A stretch of 64,000 bases of DNA from JAOUEA01 sp963719165 (GCA_963719165.1 CAVRAV010000001.1:2480001-2544000); one strand, 5' to 3'; positions 48,515 to 57,118 are shown, counted from the first letter of the stretch. Numbers and translations are program-made. The notes: generated by a model from the letters alone, not told the origin.

Positions 48515-49228
48515 ATGGCCCGCACCCCCCGCATCGGCGTCATCACGTTCCCCGGTTCCCTCGACGACCGCGACGCGCTCGCGGCCGTGGCGACCATGGG
48601 AGGGACGGGGGTCTCGCTGTGGCACGGGGATCACGACCTGCGCGGCGTGGACGCGGTGGTCCTTCCTGGAGGGTTCAGCTACGGCGATTACCTGCGCTGC
48701 GGCGCCATCGCCGCCCACGCGCCCATCATGCAGGAGGTCCGCGCCTTCGCCGCGATCGGCGGCCCGGTCCTGGGCATCTGCAACGGGTTCCAGGTCCTGT
48801 GCGAGAGTCGCCTCCTGCCGGGGGCGCTGATCCGCAACCGGAGCCTCCGCTTCGTCTGTCGCGAGGTGACGCTGCGCGTCGAGACGTCGCGGAGCGTGGT
48901 GACGGCGGACCTCACCCCGGGAGAGACGCTCGCGATGCCCATCAAGCATGGCGAGGGGGCCTTCGTTGCCCGAACCCAGGAGCTCGTGCGGATGCGGAGC
49001 GAGGGCCTGGTCGTGTTCCGCTACGCAGGCGCGGACGGCGTGGTCGACGACGCACACGACCCCAACGGCTCGCTCGAGAACATCGCCGGGGTGCGCAACG
49101 CGGCGGGCAACGTCGTGGGGCTGATGCCCCATCCGGAGCACGCCGTGGATCCCGACGTCGGCGCCACGGGCGGCCAGTCGGTATTCGCCTCGTTGCTCTC
49201 CTCCGCGCTGGCGGTGGCCGGGAGGTGA
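48515..49228 (+). CDS. purQ: PurQ, glutaminase subunit of FGAM synthase
   Basis: A class I glutamine amidotransferase of 237 aa. RIGVITFPGSLDDRDALAAV, VVLPGGFSYGDYLRCGAIAA, the nucleophile Cys in PVLGICNGFQVLCESRLLPG, MPIKHGEGAFVA and LMPHPEHAVDPDVG (catalytic His/Glu) are present. It supplies ammonia to PurL. ATG at 48515 is used; GTG three bases earlier is possible. The stop overlaps the purL start. Confidence 0.96.
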   Translation: MARTPRIGVITFPGSLDDRDALAAVATMGGTGVSLWHGDHDLRGVDAVVLPGGFSYGDYLRCGAIAAHAPIMQEVRAFAAIGGPVLGICNGFQVLCESRLLPGALIRNRSLRFVCREVTLRVETSRSVVTADLTPGETLAMPIKHGEGAFVARTQELVRMRSEGLVVFRYAGADGVVDDAHDPNGSLENIAGVRNAAGNVVGLMPHPEHAVDPDVGATGGQSVFASLLSSALAVAGR

Positions 49229-51471
49229 GCGAACCCCACGGGCCCGGCACGGAGCTCCAGACAGCCGAGGAAGATCCGCTGCATCGGAGGCTCGGGTTGA
49301 AGGACGACGAGTTCGACCGCATCGTCGCCACCCTGGGTCGGCAGCCGCGTCCCGCCGAGCTCGCCATGTACGGCGCGATGTGGTCCGAGCACTGCTCCTA
49401 CAAGTCGTCGAAGCGGTACCTGAGGACCCTTCCCACGGAGGGCGCGAGCGTGCTGGTGGGACCCGGCCAAGACGCCGGCGCCGTCGATGTGGGCGACGGC
49501 TGGGCGGCCGTCTTCAAGATGGAATCGCACTCCCACCCCTCCGCGATCGAGCCCTATCAGGGGGCGGCCACCGGGGTGGGCGGCATCGTCCGCGACATCA
49601 TCTCCATGGGCGCACGCCCCGTCGCACTGCTCGACCCGCTGATGTTCGGACCCCTCGAACACGAACGGAACCGATGGCTGTTCGAGGGGGTGGTCGCGGG
49701 GATCGGAGGCTACGGCAACTGCATCGGCGTGCCCACGGTCGGTGGGGAGATCCGCTTCGCGGAACCACACACGGCGAACCCGAGCGTCGACGTCATGTGC
49801 CTGGGGCTCGCGAGGGTCGAGGATCTCGTGACGAGCTCGTCGCTGTCGGCGCACGCGGGCTCGCTCATGGTGCTCTACGGCGCGAGCACCGGTCGCGACG
49901 GCATCGGGGGCGTGAGCGTGCTCGCCTCGGCCACCCTGGACGAGGGATCGGCGGCTGCTCGGCCCTCCGTGCAGATCGGCGATCCGTTCGCGGAGAAGCT
50001 CCTGATCGAGGCATCCCTCGAGCTGATCGAGCGCGGGCTCCTGGAGGGGCTTCAGGATCTGGGCGGGGCGGGGATCACCTGCGCGGTGAGCGAATCGGCC
50101 GCGCGCGCGGAGATGGGCGCCGATCTGGACCTGGACGCCGTGCCGCTGCGGGAGCCCGGGATGGAGGCGTTCGAGATCCTGACCTCCGAGTCGCAGGAGC
50201 GGATGCTCGCGATCGTGCACCCGTCGAAGCTCGGCGACGTGACGGCGGTGTGTGCGCGGTGGGGGTTGGGGACCGCCGTGATCGCGACCCTCGTGGACGG
50301 GGGAACGTTAACGGTCACCCACGGGGGTGCGGTGGTGGCGGAGATGCCGGCGCGCTCGCTCACCGACGAGGGCCCCGAGTACGATCGCCCTCGCGAGCCC
50401 CGTCCCGCGGTCGAGAGCGACGAGGACCCGACCTTCACGAGGTTCGACGGCGACGTTCGCACGGCGTTCATGGACGTGCTCGCCGCTCCCAACGTGGCAT
50501 CCAAGCGATGGGTGTTCGAGCAGTACGACTCGATCGTGCAGGGTCAGACCGTGGCGGGCGCGGGTGGCGACGCCGCCGTGGTGCGTGTGCCCGGCACCCT
50601 GAAGGGACTCGCGATGTCCACCGACGGAAAGGGCCGCTTCGGCGCGCTCGACCCCTACCTCGGGGCCGCGCATGCGGTGGCCGAGGCCGCGCGCAACGTC
50701 GCGGTCACCGGCGCGAGGCCGCTCGCCATCACCAACTGCATGAACTTCGGCGATCCCGAGCGACCGGCCGTGATGTGGGAGTTCTCTGAGTCGATCAGGG
50801 GGATCGCCGACGCCTGCCTCGAGCTCGACACCCCCGTGACGGGGGGCAACGTGAGCTTCTACAACGAGTCGGCAGGCTCCGCGATCTGGCCGACGCCGGT
50901 GATCGGGATGGTGGGCCTCATCGAGGACTATCGCCTGCGCGTGCCCGCCGGGTTCCCCCGGGCGGGCCTGGCGATCTACCTGTTGGGAGAGACGTTCGCG
51001 GAGCTGGGCGGATCGGAGTTCGCCGAGACCGTGCTGGGGATGGTGGCGGGCCGACCCCCCGCGCTCGACCTGCAGAAGGAGGCCGCCCTTCACCGCGTGC
51101 TCCTCGCCGCGGCCTCGCAGGACGTCCTGGCAAGCGCGCACGACCCCGCGGAGGGCGGGCTCGCGATCGCGCTCGCGGAGTCCGCCATCGAGGGTGGCCA
51201 CGGGTTCGCGGTCACCTTGGCCGGCGATCTGCCCGCGCATGTGATGCTCTTCAGCGAATCGGCCTCCCGCGCGGTGGTGAGCGTGGCACCCGAGCAGGAG
51301 GACGCATTGCTGGCGGAAGCTATCGACCACGGGGTCCCCGCCACCCGGCTCGGCGAGACCGGCGGATCCGCCGTGCTGTTCGACGGGCTCTTCGAAACTT
51401 CCCTGCAGGAGCTGCGCGAGGCCTACGAGACGGCGCTCCCGCGGCTGCTCGGCGAGACGGGGGCGACGTGA
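49225..51471 (+). CDS. purL: PurL, FGAM synthase large subunit (small-type)
   Basis: The ATP-dependent amidotransferase subunit, 748 aa, the type that needs PurS and PurQ. GTG at 49225 overlaps the purQ stop. Conserved segments: AMYGAMWSEHCSYKSSKRYL, VFKMESHSHPSAIEPYQGAA, GVGGIVRDIISMGARPVALL, GNCIGVPTVGGEIRFAE, QDLGGAGITCAVSESAARAE, ITNCMNFGDPERPAVMWEFS and VTGGNVSFYNESAGSAIWPT. Its end overlaps the HAD-family gene by four bases. Confidence 0.97.
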   Translation: MSEPHGPGTELQTAEEDPLHRRLGLKDDEFDRIVATLGRQPRPAELAMYGAMWSEHCSYKSSKRYLRTLPTEGASVLVGPGQDAGAVDVGDGWAAVFKMESHSHPSAIEPYQGAATGVGGIVRDIISMGARPVALLDPLMFGPLEHERNRWLFEGVVAGIGGYGNCIGVPTVGGEIRFAEPHTANPSVDVMCLGLARVEDLVTSSSLSAHAGSLMVLYGASTGRDGIGGVSVLASATLDEGSAAARPSVQIGDPFAEKLLIEASLELIERGLLEGLQDLGGAGITCAVSESAARAEMGADLDLDAVPLREPGMEAFEILTSESQERMLAIVHPSKLGDVTAVCARWGLGTAVIATLVDGGTLTVTHGGAVVAEMPARSLTDEGPEYDRPREPRPAVESDEDPTFTRFDGDVRTAFMDVLAAPNVASKRWVFEQYDSIVQGQTVAGAGGDAAVVRVPGTLKGLAMSTDGKGRFGALDPYLGAAHAVAEAARNVAVTGARPLAITNCMNFGDPERPAVMWEFSESIRGIADACLELDTPVTGGNVSFYNESAGSAIWPTPVIGMVGLIEDYRLRVPAGFPRAGLAIYLLGETFAELGGSEFAETVLGMVAGRPPALDLQKEAALHRVLLAAASQDVLASAHDPAEGGLAIALAESAIEGGHGFAVTLAGDLPAHVMLFSESASRAVVSVAPEQEDALLAEAIDHGVPATRLGETGGSAVLFDGLFETSLQELREAYETALPRLLGETGAT

Positions 51472-52208
51472 TCGAGGCCGTGACCTTCGACTACTGGCAG
51501 ACGCTCGTCGCGGAGCGGCTCGGCGACATGCGGAGCGCGCAGATCGACCGCTTCGAGGCCACCCTCGCCGAGGCCGGCCAGTCGCGCGGAAGGGCTGTGC
51601 TGGAGGCGGCGTTCACCGCCAATTGGGTGCGTTTCGAACGGCACTGGCAGGAGAACCTCGGACAGTACTCGCCCGCCCATTCCGTGGACTTCTTGCTGGA
51701 TCACCTCGGCCTCGACGGCACGGGCGCCCTGCGTGAGGCCCTGATCGACGGGTTCCGCGTCGTGGGCGAGAACGTCGCGTTGCGGCTCGCGCCGGGCATC
51801 GAGGCCTGCCTGGACGTGCTTGCCTCCGCCGGCGTTCGGATCGGGATCGTGTGCGACGTCGGTCTCACGTCCGCGTCCACGCTGCGGGCGCGTCTGGAGG
51901 AGTTCGGCCTGCTGCGGTACTTCGGAGCGTGGGCCTTCAGCGACGAGACTAGTTGGTTCAAGCCGGCCGCGGAGGCTTTCGCACCGGCGCTCGAGGGCCT
52001 GGGCGTTCGTGATCCAGCCCTCGTCGCACACGTGGGCGACAATCCGCGCACCGACGTCGCGGGAGCGCTCGCGCTCGGCATGGTGGCGGTCCGCTACACG
52101 GGGCTGGGCCACGACGGCAGCCATGCGCCGGCCGGCGACATCGGGCCGGAGGCGCCTCACGTCATCGCGGATCATCGGGAGCTCCCCGCGCTCTTGAAGA
52201 TCCCGTAG
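51468..52208 (+). CDS. HAD-superfamily hydrolase
   Basis: A 246-aa haloacid-dehalogenase-type phosphatase. Motif I is VTFDYWQTLV (first Asp present; the second, acid-base position is Tyr-Trp, reading D-Y-W rather than D-x-D). An alpha-helical cap follows, then motif II (IGIVCDVGLTSASTLRARLE), the Lys of motif III in SWFKPAAEAFAPALEGLGV, and motif IV VAHVGDNPRTDVAGALALGM. The missing second Asp weakens classical phosphatase activity. GTG overlaps the purL stop, so it rides on the purine operon. Substrate unknown. Confidence 0.8.
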   Translation: MIEAVTFDYWQTLVAERLGDMRSAQIDRFEATLAEAGQSRGRAVLEAAFTANWVRFERHWQENLGQYSPAHSVDFLLDHLGLDGTGALREALIDGFRVVGENVALRLAPGIEACLDVLASAGVRIGIVCDVGLTSASTLRARLEEFGLLRYFGAWAFSDETSWFKPAAEAFAPALEGLGVRDPALVAHVGDNPRTDVAGALALGMVAVRYTGLGHDGSHAPAGDIGPEAPHVIADHRELPALLKIP

Positions 52209-52277
52209 CGCGGGTCTCACACGCCCGGGGGTAGGCCCGTTGTTCCATGCAGAGCCCGACGAGGGGAGGCGACGTTG

Positions 52278-52763
52278 GTGGCAACGGTCCCGCCGTTCCA
52301 GGAGTTCCTGGACGCGAATCGAGCCACGGTGTATCGGTTCCTGACCGTGGCCGTCGGCCCGGATGATGCCGATGACTGCTTCCAGGAGACCTTCCTGTCC
52401 GCGTTCAGGGCGTACCCGAGGCTGCAGGACGGGAGCCGGCTCGACCGATGGGTGCTCCGGATCGCCTCGCGCAAAGCTATCGATCATCATCGCGAGAGCG
52501 GGCGACGCCCCCTCCCCACCGATCGCGTCCCGCCGGAAGGGGTTGCCGCGGTCCAGCCCGGTGGGGTCGAGGGCAGCGCTGGGGACGACCCGCTGTGGGT
52601 CGCGGTGCGCGCCCTGCCTCCCCGCCAGAGGGTGGCGGTCGTGCACCGCCACGTCCTCGACCGTGCCTACGACGAGATCGCGGAGCTCATGGGGACGTCA
52701 CAGGATGCCGCTCGCGCCAACGTCTACCAAGGAACGAAACGACTGAGGGAGCTGATGAGATGA
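52278..52763 (+). CDS. ECF-type sigma factor
   Basis: A 161-aa group 4 sigma factor. Region 2 is FLDANRATVYRFLTVAVGPD, then DADDCFQETFLSAFRAYPRL and LDRWVLRIASRKAIDHHRE; region 4 is LPPRQRVAVVHRHVLDRAYD, EIAELMGTSQDAARANVYQG, then TKRLREL. GAGGGGAGG precedes GTG at 52278 (a TTG three bases earlier is possible). Its stop overlaps the ATG of the MGMT-family gene, so the two are coupled. No zinc-finger anti-sigma gene is adjacent. The pair suggests control of an alkylation response. Confidence 0.9.
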   Translation: MATVPPFQEFLDANRATVYRFLTVAVGPDDADDCFQETFLSAFRAYPRLQDGSRLDRWVLRIASRKAIDHHRESGRRPLPTDRVPPEGVAAVQPGGVEGSAGDDPLWVAVRALPPRQRVAVVHRHVLDRAYDEIAELMGTSQDAARANVYQGTKRLRELMR

Positions 52764-53371
52764 ACGATCACGGCCTCAAACGACTCGCCCCCGCTCGGCG
52801 GGCGGCGGCCTCGTCCAAGGTGGCGGCGGCGGCGTTGGGCGACGCCGCCGCCCGTGGAGGGCTCCTGGACGTGGCCCTTGCGACCCTCGGTTCTCCGGTC
52901 GGGGACCTGCTCATCGCGGTGACCCCCCGCGGTCTGGCACGGGTCGCCTACGACACCGAGCCTCGGGACAACGTGTTGAGGGAGCTCGCCGAGCGTCTCT
53001 CGCCCCGGATGCTCGAGTCCGCGGCCGCGACCGAGGACTGGCGTCGCGAGCTGGAGGAGTACTTCGACCGGGAACGCACCCGGTTCGACTTGCGCGTGGA
53101 CCGACGGCTCCTCGGGCCCTTCGCGCGCGAGGTCATGGACGAGACCGCGCGCGTCCCGTTCGGTCGCACCACGACGTATGGGGCGGTCGCCGAGCGCATC
53201 GGGCACCCGCGGGCCGCCCGCGCGGTAGGGACGGCCCTGGGTTCCAATCCGATCCCCGTGGTCCTGCCCTGCCACCGCGTGCTGAGGGCGGGCGGAAGCC
53301 TCGGGGGCTACGCGGGAGGACTGGACCGCAAGACGACCTTGCTGTCGCTCGAAGGGGCGCTCCTCGCATGA
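52760..53371 (+). CDS. ogt: Methylated-DNA-[protein]-cysteine S-methyltransferase with N-terminal extension
   Basis: A 203-aa protein. The C-terminal MGMT domain has the helix-turn-helix (VPFGRTTTYGAVAERIGHPR, AARAVGTALGSNPI) and the suicide-acceptor PCHR motif in VVLPCHRVLRAGGSLGGYAG. The N-terminal ribonuclease-like domain includes VALATLGSPVGDLLIAVTPR and RRELEEYFDRERTRFDLRVD. The first ~40 residues (MNDHGLKRLAPARRAAASSK..) are an extension absent from Ogt of E. coli and might contact the sigma factor. Transfers alkyl groups from O6-guanine to itself. Overlaps both neighbours. Confidence 0.9.
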   Translation: MNDHGLKRLAPARRAAASSKVAAAALGDAAARGGLLDVALATLGSPVGDLLIAVTPRGLARVAYDTEPRDNVLRELAERLSPRMLESAAATEDWRRELEEYFDRERTRFDLRVDRRLLGPFAREVMDETARVPFGRTTTYGAVAERIGHPRAARAVGTALGSNPIPVVLPCHRVLRAGGSLGGYAGGLDRKTTLLSLEGALLA

Positions 53372-54306
53372 GCACGGCTCCGCCCCGGCCGGGCCGGCCG
53401 CGAGCAACCCGCAGCGTCATGAGCACGTCGGCGGGAACGCACGCCGGAGCGTTCACGCCTCTCGACTGGACGCTCTTCGTCTCCATCGGGTTGATCTGGG
53501 GATCCTCCTTCCTGTTCATCGCCATCGGGCTGCGGGCGTTCGAGCCGGGCCTTGTCACCTGGCTCCGGGTGGCCTTCGGCGCAGCCGTGCTTTGGCTCGT
53601 CCCCGGCGCGCGGCGGAGCGTCGAGCGCTCCGACGTCCCGCGGATCGTGGCGCTGTCGATCTTGTGGGTGGCGATCCCCATGACCTTGTTCCCGTTCGCC
53701 GAACAGCGGATCAGCTCGGGGCTCGCCGGCCTCGTGAACGGATGCCTGCCGATCTTCGCGGCCGTCGTCGCGGCGCTGATGCTGCGCCGGATGCCGCGCC
53801 GGCTCCAGCTCGCGGGCCTCGCCGTTGGATTCCTCGGCGTCATCGCCATCGCGCTGCCCGCCCTGGGAGCCGGTTCCAGCGAGGCGATCGGCCTCCTCAT
53901 GGTGGTGCTTGCCGTGGCGTGCTACGCGGTGGCGGTGAATATCGCCACGCCGCTGACCCAGCGGTACGGGTCTCTGCCGGTGATGGCCCGGATGCTCGCC
54001 ATCGGGACGGTGTGGACGGCGCCGCTGGGCCTCTGGTCGCTGCCCGGATCGTCGTTCGCCTGGGGCTCGTTCGTTGCGGTGGCGGCCCTCGGAGCTCTGG
54101 GGACGGGGCTCGGGTTCGTGGTGATGGGCAGGCTCGTGGCCCGCGTGGGCTCGACCAGGGGCTCGTTCGCGATCTACGTTGTTCCCGTGGTCGCGCTGAT
54201 CCTCGGGGCCGTGTTCCTGGACGAAGCGGTGCATCCGCTTTCGGTGGCGGGCATCGCGCTCGTGATCGCGGGTGCCGTCCTCGCCTCTCGCAGGGACGCC
54301 TCGTGA
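53368..54306 (+). CDS. EamA-family (DMT) transporter
   Basis: About ten hydrophobic helices in two EamA repeats. The first starts DWTLFVSIGLIWGSSFLFIA, with LRAFEPGLVTWLRVAFGAAV; the second includes AIGLLMVVLAVACYAVAVNI, TRGSFAIYVVPVVALILGAV and FLDEAVHPLSVAGIALVIAG. These drug/metabolite transporters usually export amino acids or metabolites. Substrate unknown. ATG overlaps the MGMT stop; a second ATG at 53419 would give a shorter, more typical N-terminus. Confidence 0.88.
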   Translation: MSTAPPRPGRPRATRSVMSTSAGTHAGAFTPLDWTLFVSIGLIWGSSFLFIAIGLRAFEPGLVTWLRVAFGAAVLWLVPGARRSVERSDVPRIVALSILWVAIPMTLFPFAEQRISSGLAGLVNGCLPIFAAVVAALMLRRMPRRLQLAGLAVGFLGVIAIALPALGAGSSEAIGLLMVVLAVACYAVAVNIATPLTQRYGSLPVMARMLAIGTVWTAPLGLWSLPGSSFAWGSFVAVAALGALGTGLGFVVMGRLVARVGSTRGSFAIYVVPVVALILGAVFLDEAVHPLSVAGIALVIAGAVLASRRDAS

Positions 54307-55085
54307 GCCCTCCCACGACCGACGCCCCGATCCTGGAATTCGATCCCGCCCCCATTGCGGTGATCGAGCCGAGTGAGGTCATCGCACGCTCTCAGGTCCC
54401 CGAGCATGCGGTCCTGTGTTTCTTCCAGGACGTGATCGCGCGGGTCGTGGCCGAGCATGGCGGCAAGGTCATCGATCATCTCGTTTCGGAGATCGGCCGG
54501 AATCCCCTCTACGAGCTCTCGATCCGGGGCCGCCGGCTCGCCGTCGTGCACCCGGGCGTGGGCGCGCCACTCGCCGCGGCCTCGTTGGAGGAGTTGATCG
54601 CGCGGGGATGCCGGGCATTCGTCGCCTGCGGGGGCGCGGGCGTCCTCGTGCCCGACGTCATCCTCGGGCACGCCATCGTCCCCACCGCGGCGGTCCGCGA
54701 CGAGGGGACCTCCTACCACTACCTCCCGGCGGCCCCCGAGTCCTTCCCTACGGCCCAGGCCGTCGAGGCGATCGTGGACAGCCTCGATGAGCACCACGTG
54801 CCGTTCGTGACGGGCAAGACATGGACCACGGACGCGGTGTACCGGGAAACGCGCGCCAAGCTCGAGCGCCGCGTGGCGAACGGCTGCCTCACGGTCGAGA
54901 TGGAGGCGGCCGCGTTCTTCGCCGTGGCCTCGTTCCGCGGGGTGGAGTTCGGCCAGCTCCTCTACGCCGGAGACGACCTCTCGGGGGATGCATGGGACCA
55001 GCGGGGGTGGGACGAGCACGCCGACGGGCGCGAGTTGATGTTCAGGATCGCCGCGGACGCCGTGCTTCGCCTTCCGCCCGGCTGA
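54303..55085 (+). CDS. Nucleoside phosphorylase-family protein
   Basis: A 260-aa PNP/UDP-family protein. Recognisable segments: HAVLCFFQDVIARVVAEHGG, LAVVHPGVGAPLAAASLEEL (phosphate/ribose loop), GCRAFVACGGAGVLVPDVIL, EGTSYHYLPA, FVTGKTWTTDAVYRETRAKL and the ribose-binding CLTVEMEAAAFFAVASFRGV with an M-E motif. It should cleave a purine or uridine-type nucleoside with phosphate. Similar to uridine-phosphorylase-like proteins in Actinobacteria. GTG overlaps the EamA stop. Confidence 0.85.
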   Translation: MSPPTTDAPILEFDPAPIAVIEPSEVIARSQVPEHAVLCFFQDVIARVVAEHGGKVIDHLVSEIGRNPLYELSIRGRRLAVVHPGVGAPLAAASLEELIARGCRAFVACGGAGVLVPDVILGHAIVPTAAVRDEGTSYHYLPAAPESFPTAQAVEAIVDSLDEHHVPFVTGKTWTTDAVYRETRAKLERRVANGCLTVEMEAAAFFAVASFRGVEFGQLLYAGDDLSGDAWDQRGWDEHADGRELMFRIAADAVLRLPPG

Positions 55086-55096
55086 GCGGCCGTTGG

Positions 55097-55102
55097 TATC
55101 CT
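55097..55102 (+). promoter_or_regulatory. Leaderless-type -10 hexamer TATCCT
   Basis: TATCCT ends 6 nt before the ATG at 55109. Confidence 0.5.
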
Positions 55103-55108
55103 CCGCCC

Positions 55109-55774
55109 ATGGCGCACGAGGTGTCGATCGAAGGCGAGCCCTACCGGGTCCGGAGCCCCTGGGCGGTCCTTGGCCTCGGGATCGTGACCCTCGGCATCTA
55201 CTACCTCTGGTGGTACTACCGGATCAACGACGACGCCCGCAGGTACCTGCGCGACTATGAGTTGAGGCCGTTCACCTCGTTGCTCGCCATCACGCTCGGA
55301 TGGCTCCTCCTCGTTCCGCCCTTCGTCTCGTACTTCCGCACCGGAAAGCGCATCCGGCAGATGCAGCGACGGGCCGGCGCGAACGCCGAGCATGCCGCGG
55401 GGCTGGGGCTCGTGTTGTTCATCCTGGCGAACCTCCTGGGGGGGGTCTACGCCCAGTACGGGCTCAACCGCGTCTGGTCCTCGCCCACCGCCGACACCAC
55501 GCTCCCGGTGTACGTCCCCGCGCGGCCGACGGCGCGCAACCGGGTCGTTCCCGAGGACGTGGGCGCGCGCGTCTCGTTCCAGTTCGAGCTTCCCAACGGT
55601 TACACCACCGAGGCGGTGGGCGTGTTCGAGCGATGGGACGCCGCGGCCGAGACCTACTTCGTGCGCAAGAAGGACGGCACCGAGGTACGGGTTCCCGCGC
55701 GCGGCGTGCGCTTCGGCAAGGTCATCCCGCCCGCGCCCACCGCACCGGGCGGCCCAGGGACCCGCGCGATCTGA
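55109..55774 (+). CDS. DUF4234 membrane protein with C-terminal SH3-like domain
   Basis: A 221-aa protein. YRVRSPWAVLGLGIVTLGIY and YLWWYYRINDDARRYL are the DUF4234 start; two more hydrophobic segments follow (TSLLAITLGWLLLVPPFVSY, GLGLVLFILANLLGGVYAQY), ending LNRVWSS. After a Pro-rich linker, the last ~70 residues (GARVSFQFELPNGYTTEAVG, VFERWDAAAETYFVRKKDGT, EVRVPARGVRFGKVI) resemble the SH3-like barrel at the start of Rv0428c-type acetyltransferases. That fusion is unusual. Function unknown. Confidence 0.75.
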   Translation: MAHEVSIEGEPYRVRSPWAVLGLGIVTLGIYYLWWYYRINDDARRYLRDYELRPFTSLLAITLGWLLLVPPFVSYFRTGKRIRQMQRRAGANAEHAAGLGLVLFILANLLGGVYAQYGLNRVWSSPTADTTLPVYVPARPTARNRVVPEDVGARVSFQFELPNGYTTEAVGVFERWDAAAETYFVRKKDGTEVRVPARGVRFGKVIPPAPTAPGGPGTRAI

Positions 55775-55784
55775 GGAGGCTCCG

Positions 55785-56183
55785 ATGTCCGACCTGCCTA
55801 CGGCGCTCATCCGCCTGCGACTGGGGCAGGAGGACGCTCACTACGGAGGCAACCTCGTGGCCGGGGCGACCCAGCTCAAGATCGTGGGCGATCTGATCAC
55901 GGAGCTCGCCATGAAGCACGACGGCGACGAGGGGCTGTTCCGGGCCTACGAGTCGGTGGAGTTCTTGGCCCCGCTCTACGCGGGCGACTGGATCGAGGCC
56001 CGCGGTCGCATCCTCAGTGTCGGCAACTCGAGCCGCAGGTGCGAGTTCGAGATCCACAAGATCGGCGGCGCGTTGCCGACGGTGAGCGATAGCGCCGCCG
56101 AATTCCTCGACGAGCCCGTCCTGACCCTGAGGGCCGTGGGCACCACCGTGGTGCCGATGGCGCACCAGCGCCTCAACCGCTGA
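55785..56183 (+). CDS. kal: Hotdog-fold 3-aminobutyryl-CoA ammonia-lyase-like protein
   Basis: A 132-aa single hotdog domain. ALIRLRLGQEDAHYGGNLVA, LITELAMKHDGDEGLFRAYE, VEFLAPLYAGDWIEARGRIL, VGNSSRRCEFEIHKIG and SAAEFLDEPVLTLRAVGTTV track the Kal family closely, including DAHYGGNLV, DGDEGLF and VGNSSR. Kal removes ammonia from 3-aminobutyryl-CoA in lysine fermentation. No other lysine-fermentation gene is here, so the physiological substrate is uncertain. ATG at 55785 with GGAGGC upstream. Confidence 0.7.
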   Translation: MSDLPTALIRLRLGQEDAHYGGNLVAGATQLKIVGDLITELAMKHDGDEGLFRAYESVEFLAPLYAGDWIEARGRILSVGNSSRRCEFEIHKIGGALPTVSDSAAEFLDEPVLTLRAVGTTVVPMAHQRLNR

Positions 56184-56197
56184 GCGAACGTTTCCGG

Positions 56198-57106
56198 CTA
56201 CGAGCCGAACACCGCGCGCAGTTGCGCCTCCAGGACGGGGACCGGCGCCTCTGCCGTCCCTTCGGGGTGCCGGTCGAGGTAACCGAGCAGGCCGGCTCGC
56301 GCGAGGAAGACGGCGCGATCGTAGGTGCCCTCGTCGGCAGGCCCCGTATACGTCTCCAGCGCATCTCGCACGAACGCGGGACCGAGCCATACGGCCAGCC
56401 CCGCCAGATCGAGAGCCGGGTCGGCGAGCGCGACGTCGCACCAATCGACGATGGCGGTCAGGCGCGTGCCGTCCTCGCTCACGAACAAACGTGCTCCCTT
56501 GATGCCTCCGTGACACAGGACCGCCTTGCCGAGTTTGCGGGACCCGGCCGGGATGGGGTCCACGAGGAATGCGTCGACGGCGTCGCCCGCGACCCGGCTC
56601 GCCCAGGCGATCGCCCCTTCCCCCACCTCCACGCCGGAGTCGATCTTCGTGTCCCAAGAGCGAACGCCGGCGGCTTTCGCGTGTTTGATCGGCGTCGCGT
56701 GCAGGCTCGACAGCGCCGCGCCGAGCTCGCGCGCGAGGGCCGTGCGCCCCCAGGGCTTCGGTTGCAGGATGGGACCGTCGAGCGTTTGGCCCCGGCGTCC
56801 CACAGGCCGCTCGAACGCCACGACCGGGAAGGGATAGCCGGCCACGTCCTCGCAGGCGGCGCGGATCACGGGCACGAGCCCGTTGAGACGCTGCGCGAGC
56901 AGCGGATGCACGGCACGCTCGGTTTCGAGCCTCGCGGCCTGGTCGGCGTCCTTGGGGAACCTCACCACCGTGTCACCCACGACCCAGATGTCGAAGGTGC
57001 GGCCCGCCAGGACCATCTTCGGTCGGCTCGCCGGGAGGTCGGGGAAGGCCGCGGCGAGGATGGGGCGCACGACGGTTGGGGAGCTGGTGTCCGGAACAGG
57101 GGTCAC
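56198..57106 (-). CDS. APH-family phosphotransferase-like protein with altered catalytic loop
   Basis: A 302-aa APH-fold protein. FDIWVVGDTVVRFPKDADQA (nucleotide-binding lobe), PVVAFERPVGRRGQTLDG (hinge) and LARELGAALSSLHATPI are standard. The catalytic loop reads VLCHGGIKGARLFV: the Asp of HGD is Gly and the Asn five residues on is Arg. The metal-binding segment AIVDWCDVALADPALDLAGL is retained. It may be a pseudokinase or use a different base. GTG at 57106 follows a leaderless TACCGT by 6 nt. Convergent with the Kal-like gene. Confidence 0.75.
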   Translation of the reverse strand: MTPVPDTSSPTVVRPILAAAFPDLPASRPKMVLAGRTFDIWVVGDTVVRFPKDADQAARLETERAVHPLLAQRLNGLVPVIRAACEDVAGYPFPVVAFERPVGRRGQTLDGPILQPKPWGRTALARELGAALSSLHATPIKHAKAAGVRSWDTKIDSGVEVGEGAIAWASRVAGDAVDAFLVDPIPAGSRKLGKAVLCHGGIKGARLFVSEDGTRLTAIVDWCDVALADPALDLAGLAVWLGPAFVRDALETYTGPADEGTYDRAVFLARAGLLGYLDRHPEGTAEAPVPVLEAQLRAVFGS

Positions 57107-57112
57107 GAGACG

Positions 57113-57118
57113 ACGGTA
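57113..57118 (-). promoter_or_regulatory. Leaderless-type -10 hexamer TACCGT (minus strand)
   Basis: TACCGT on the minus strand ends 6 nt before the GTG at 57106. Confidence 0.5.
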
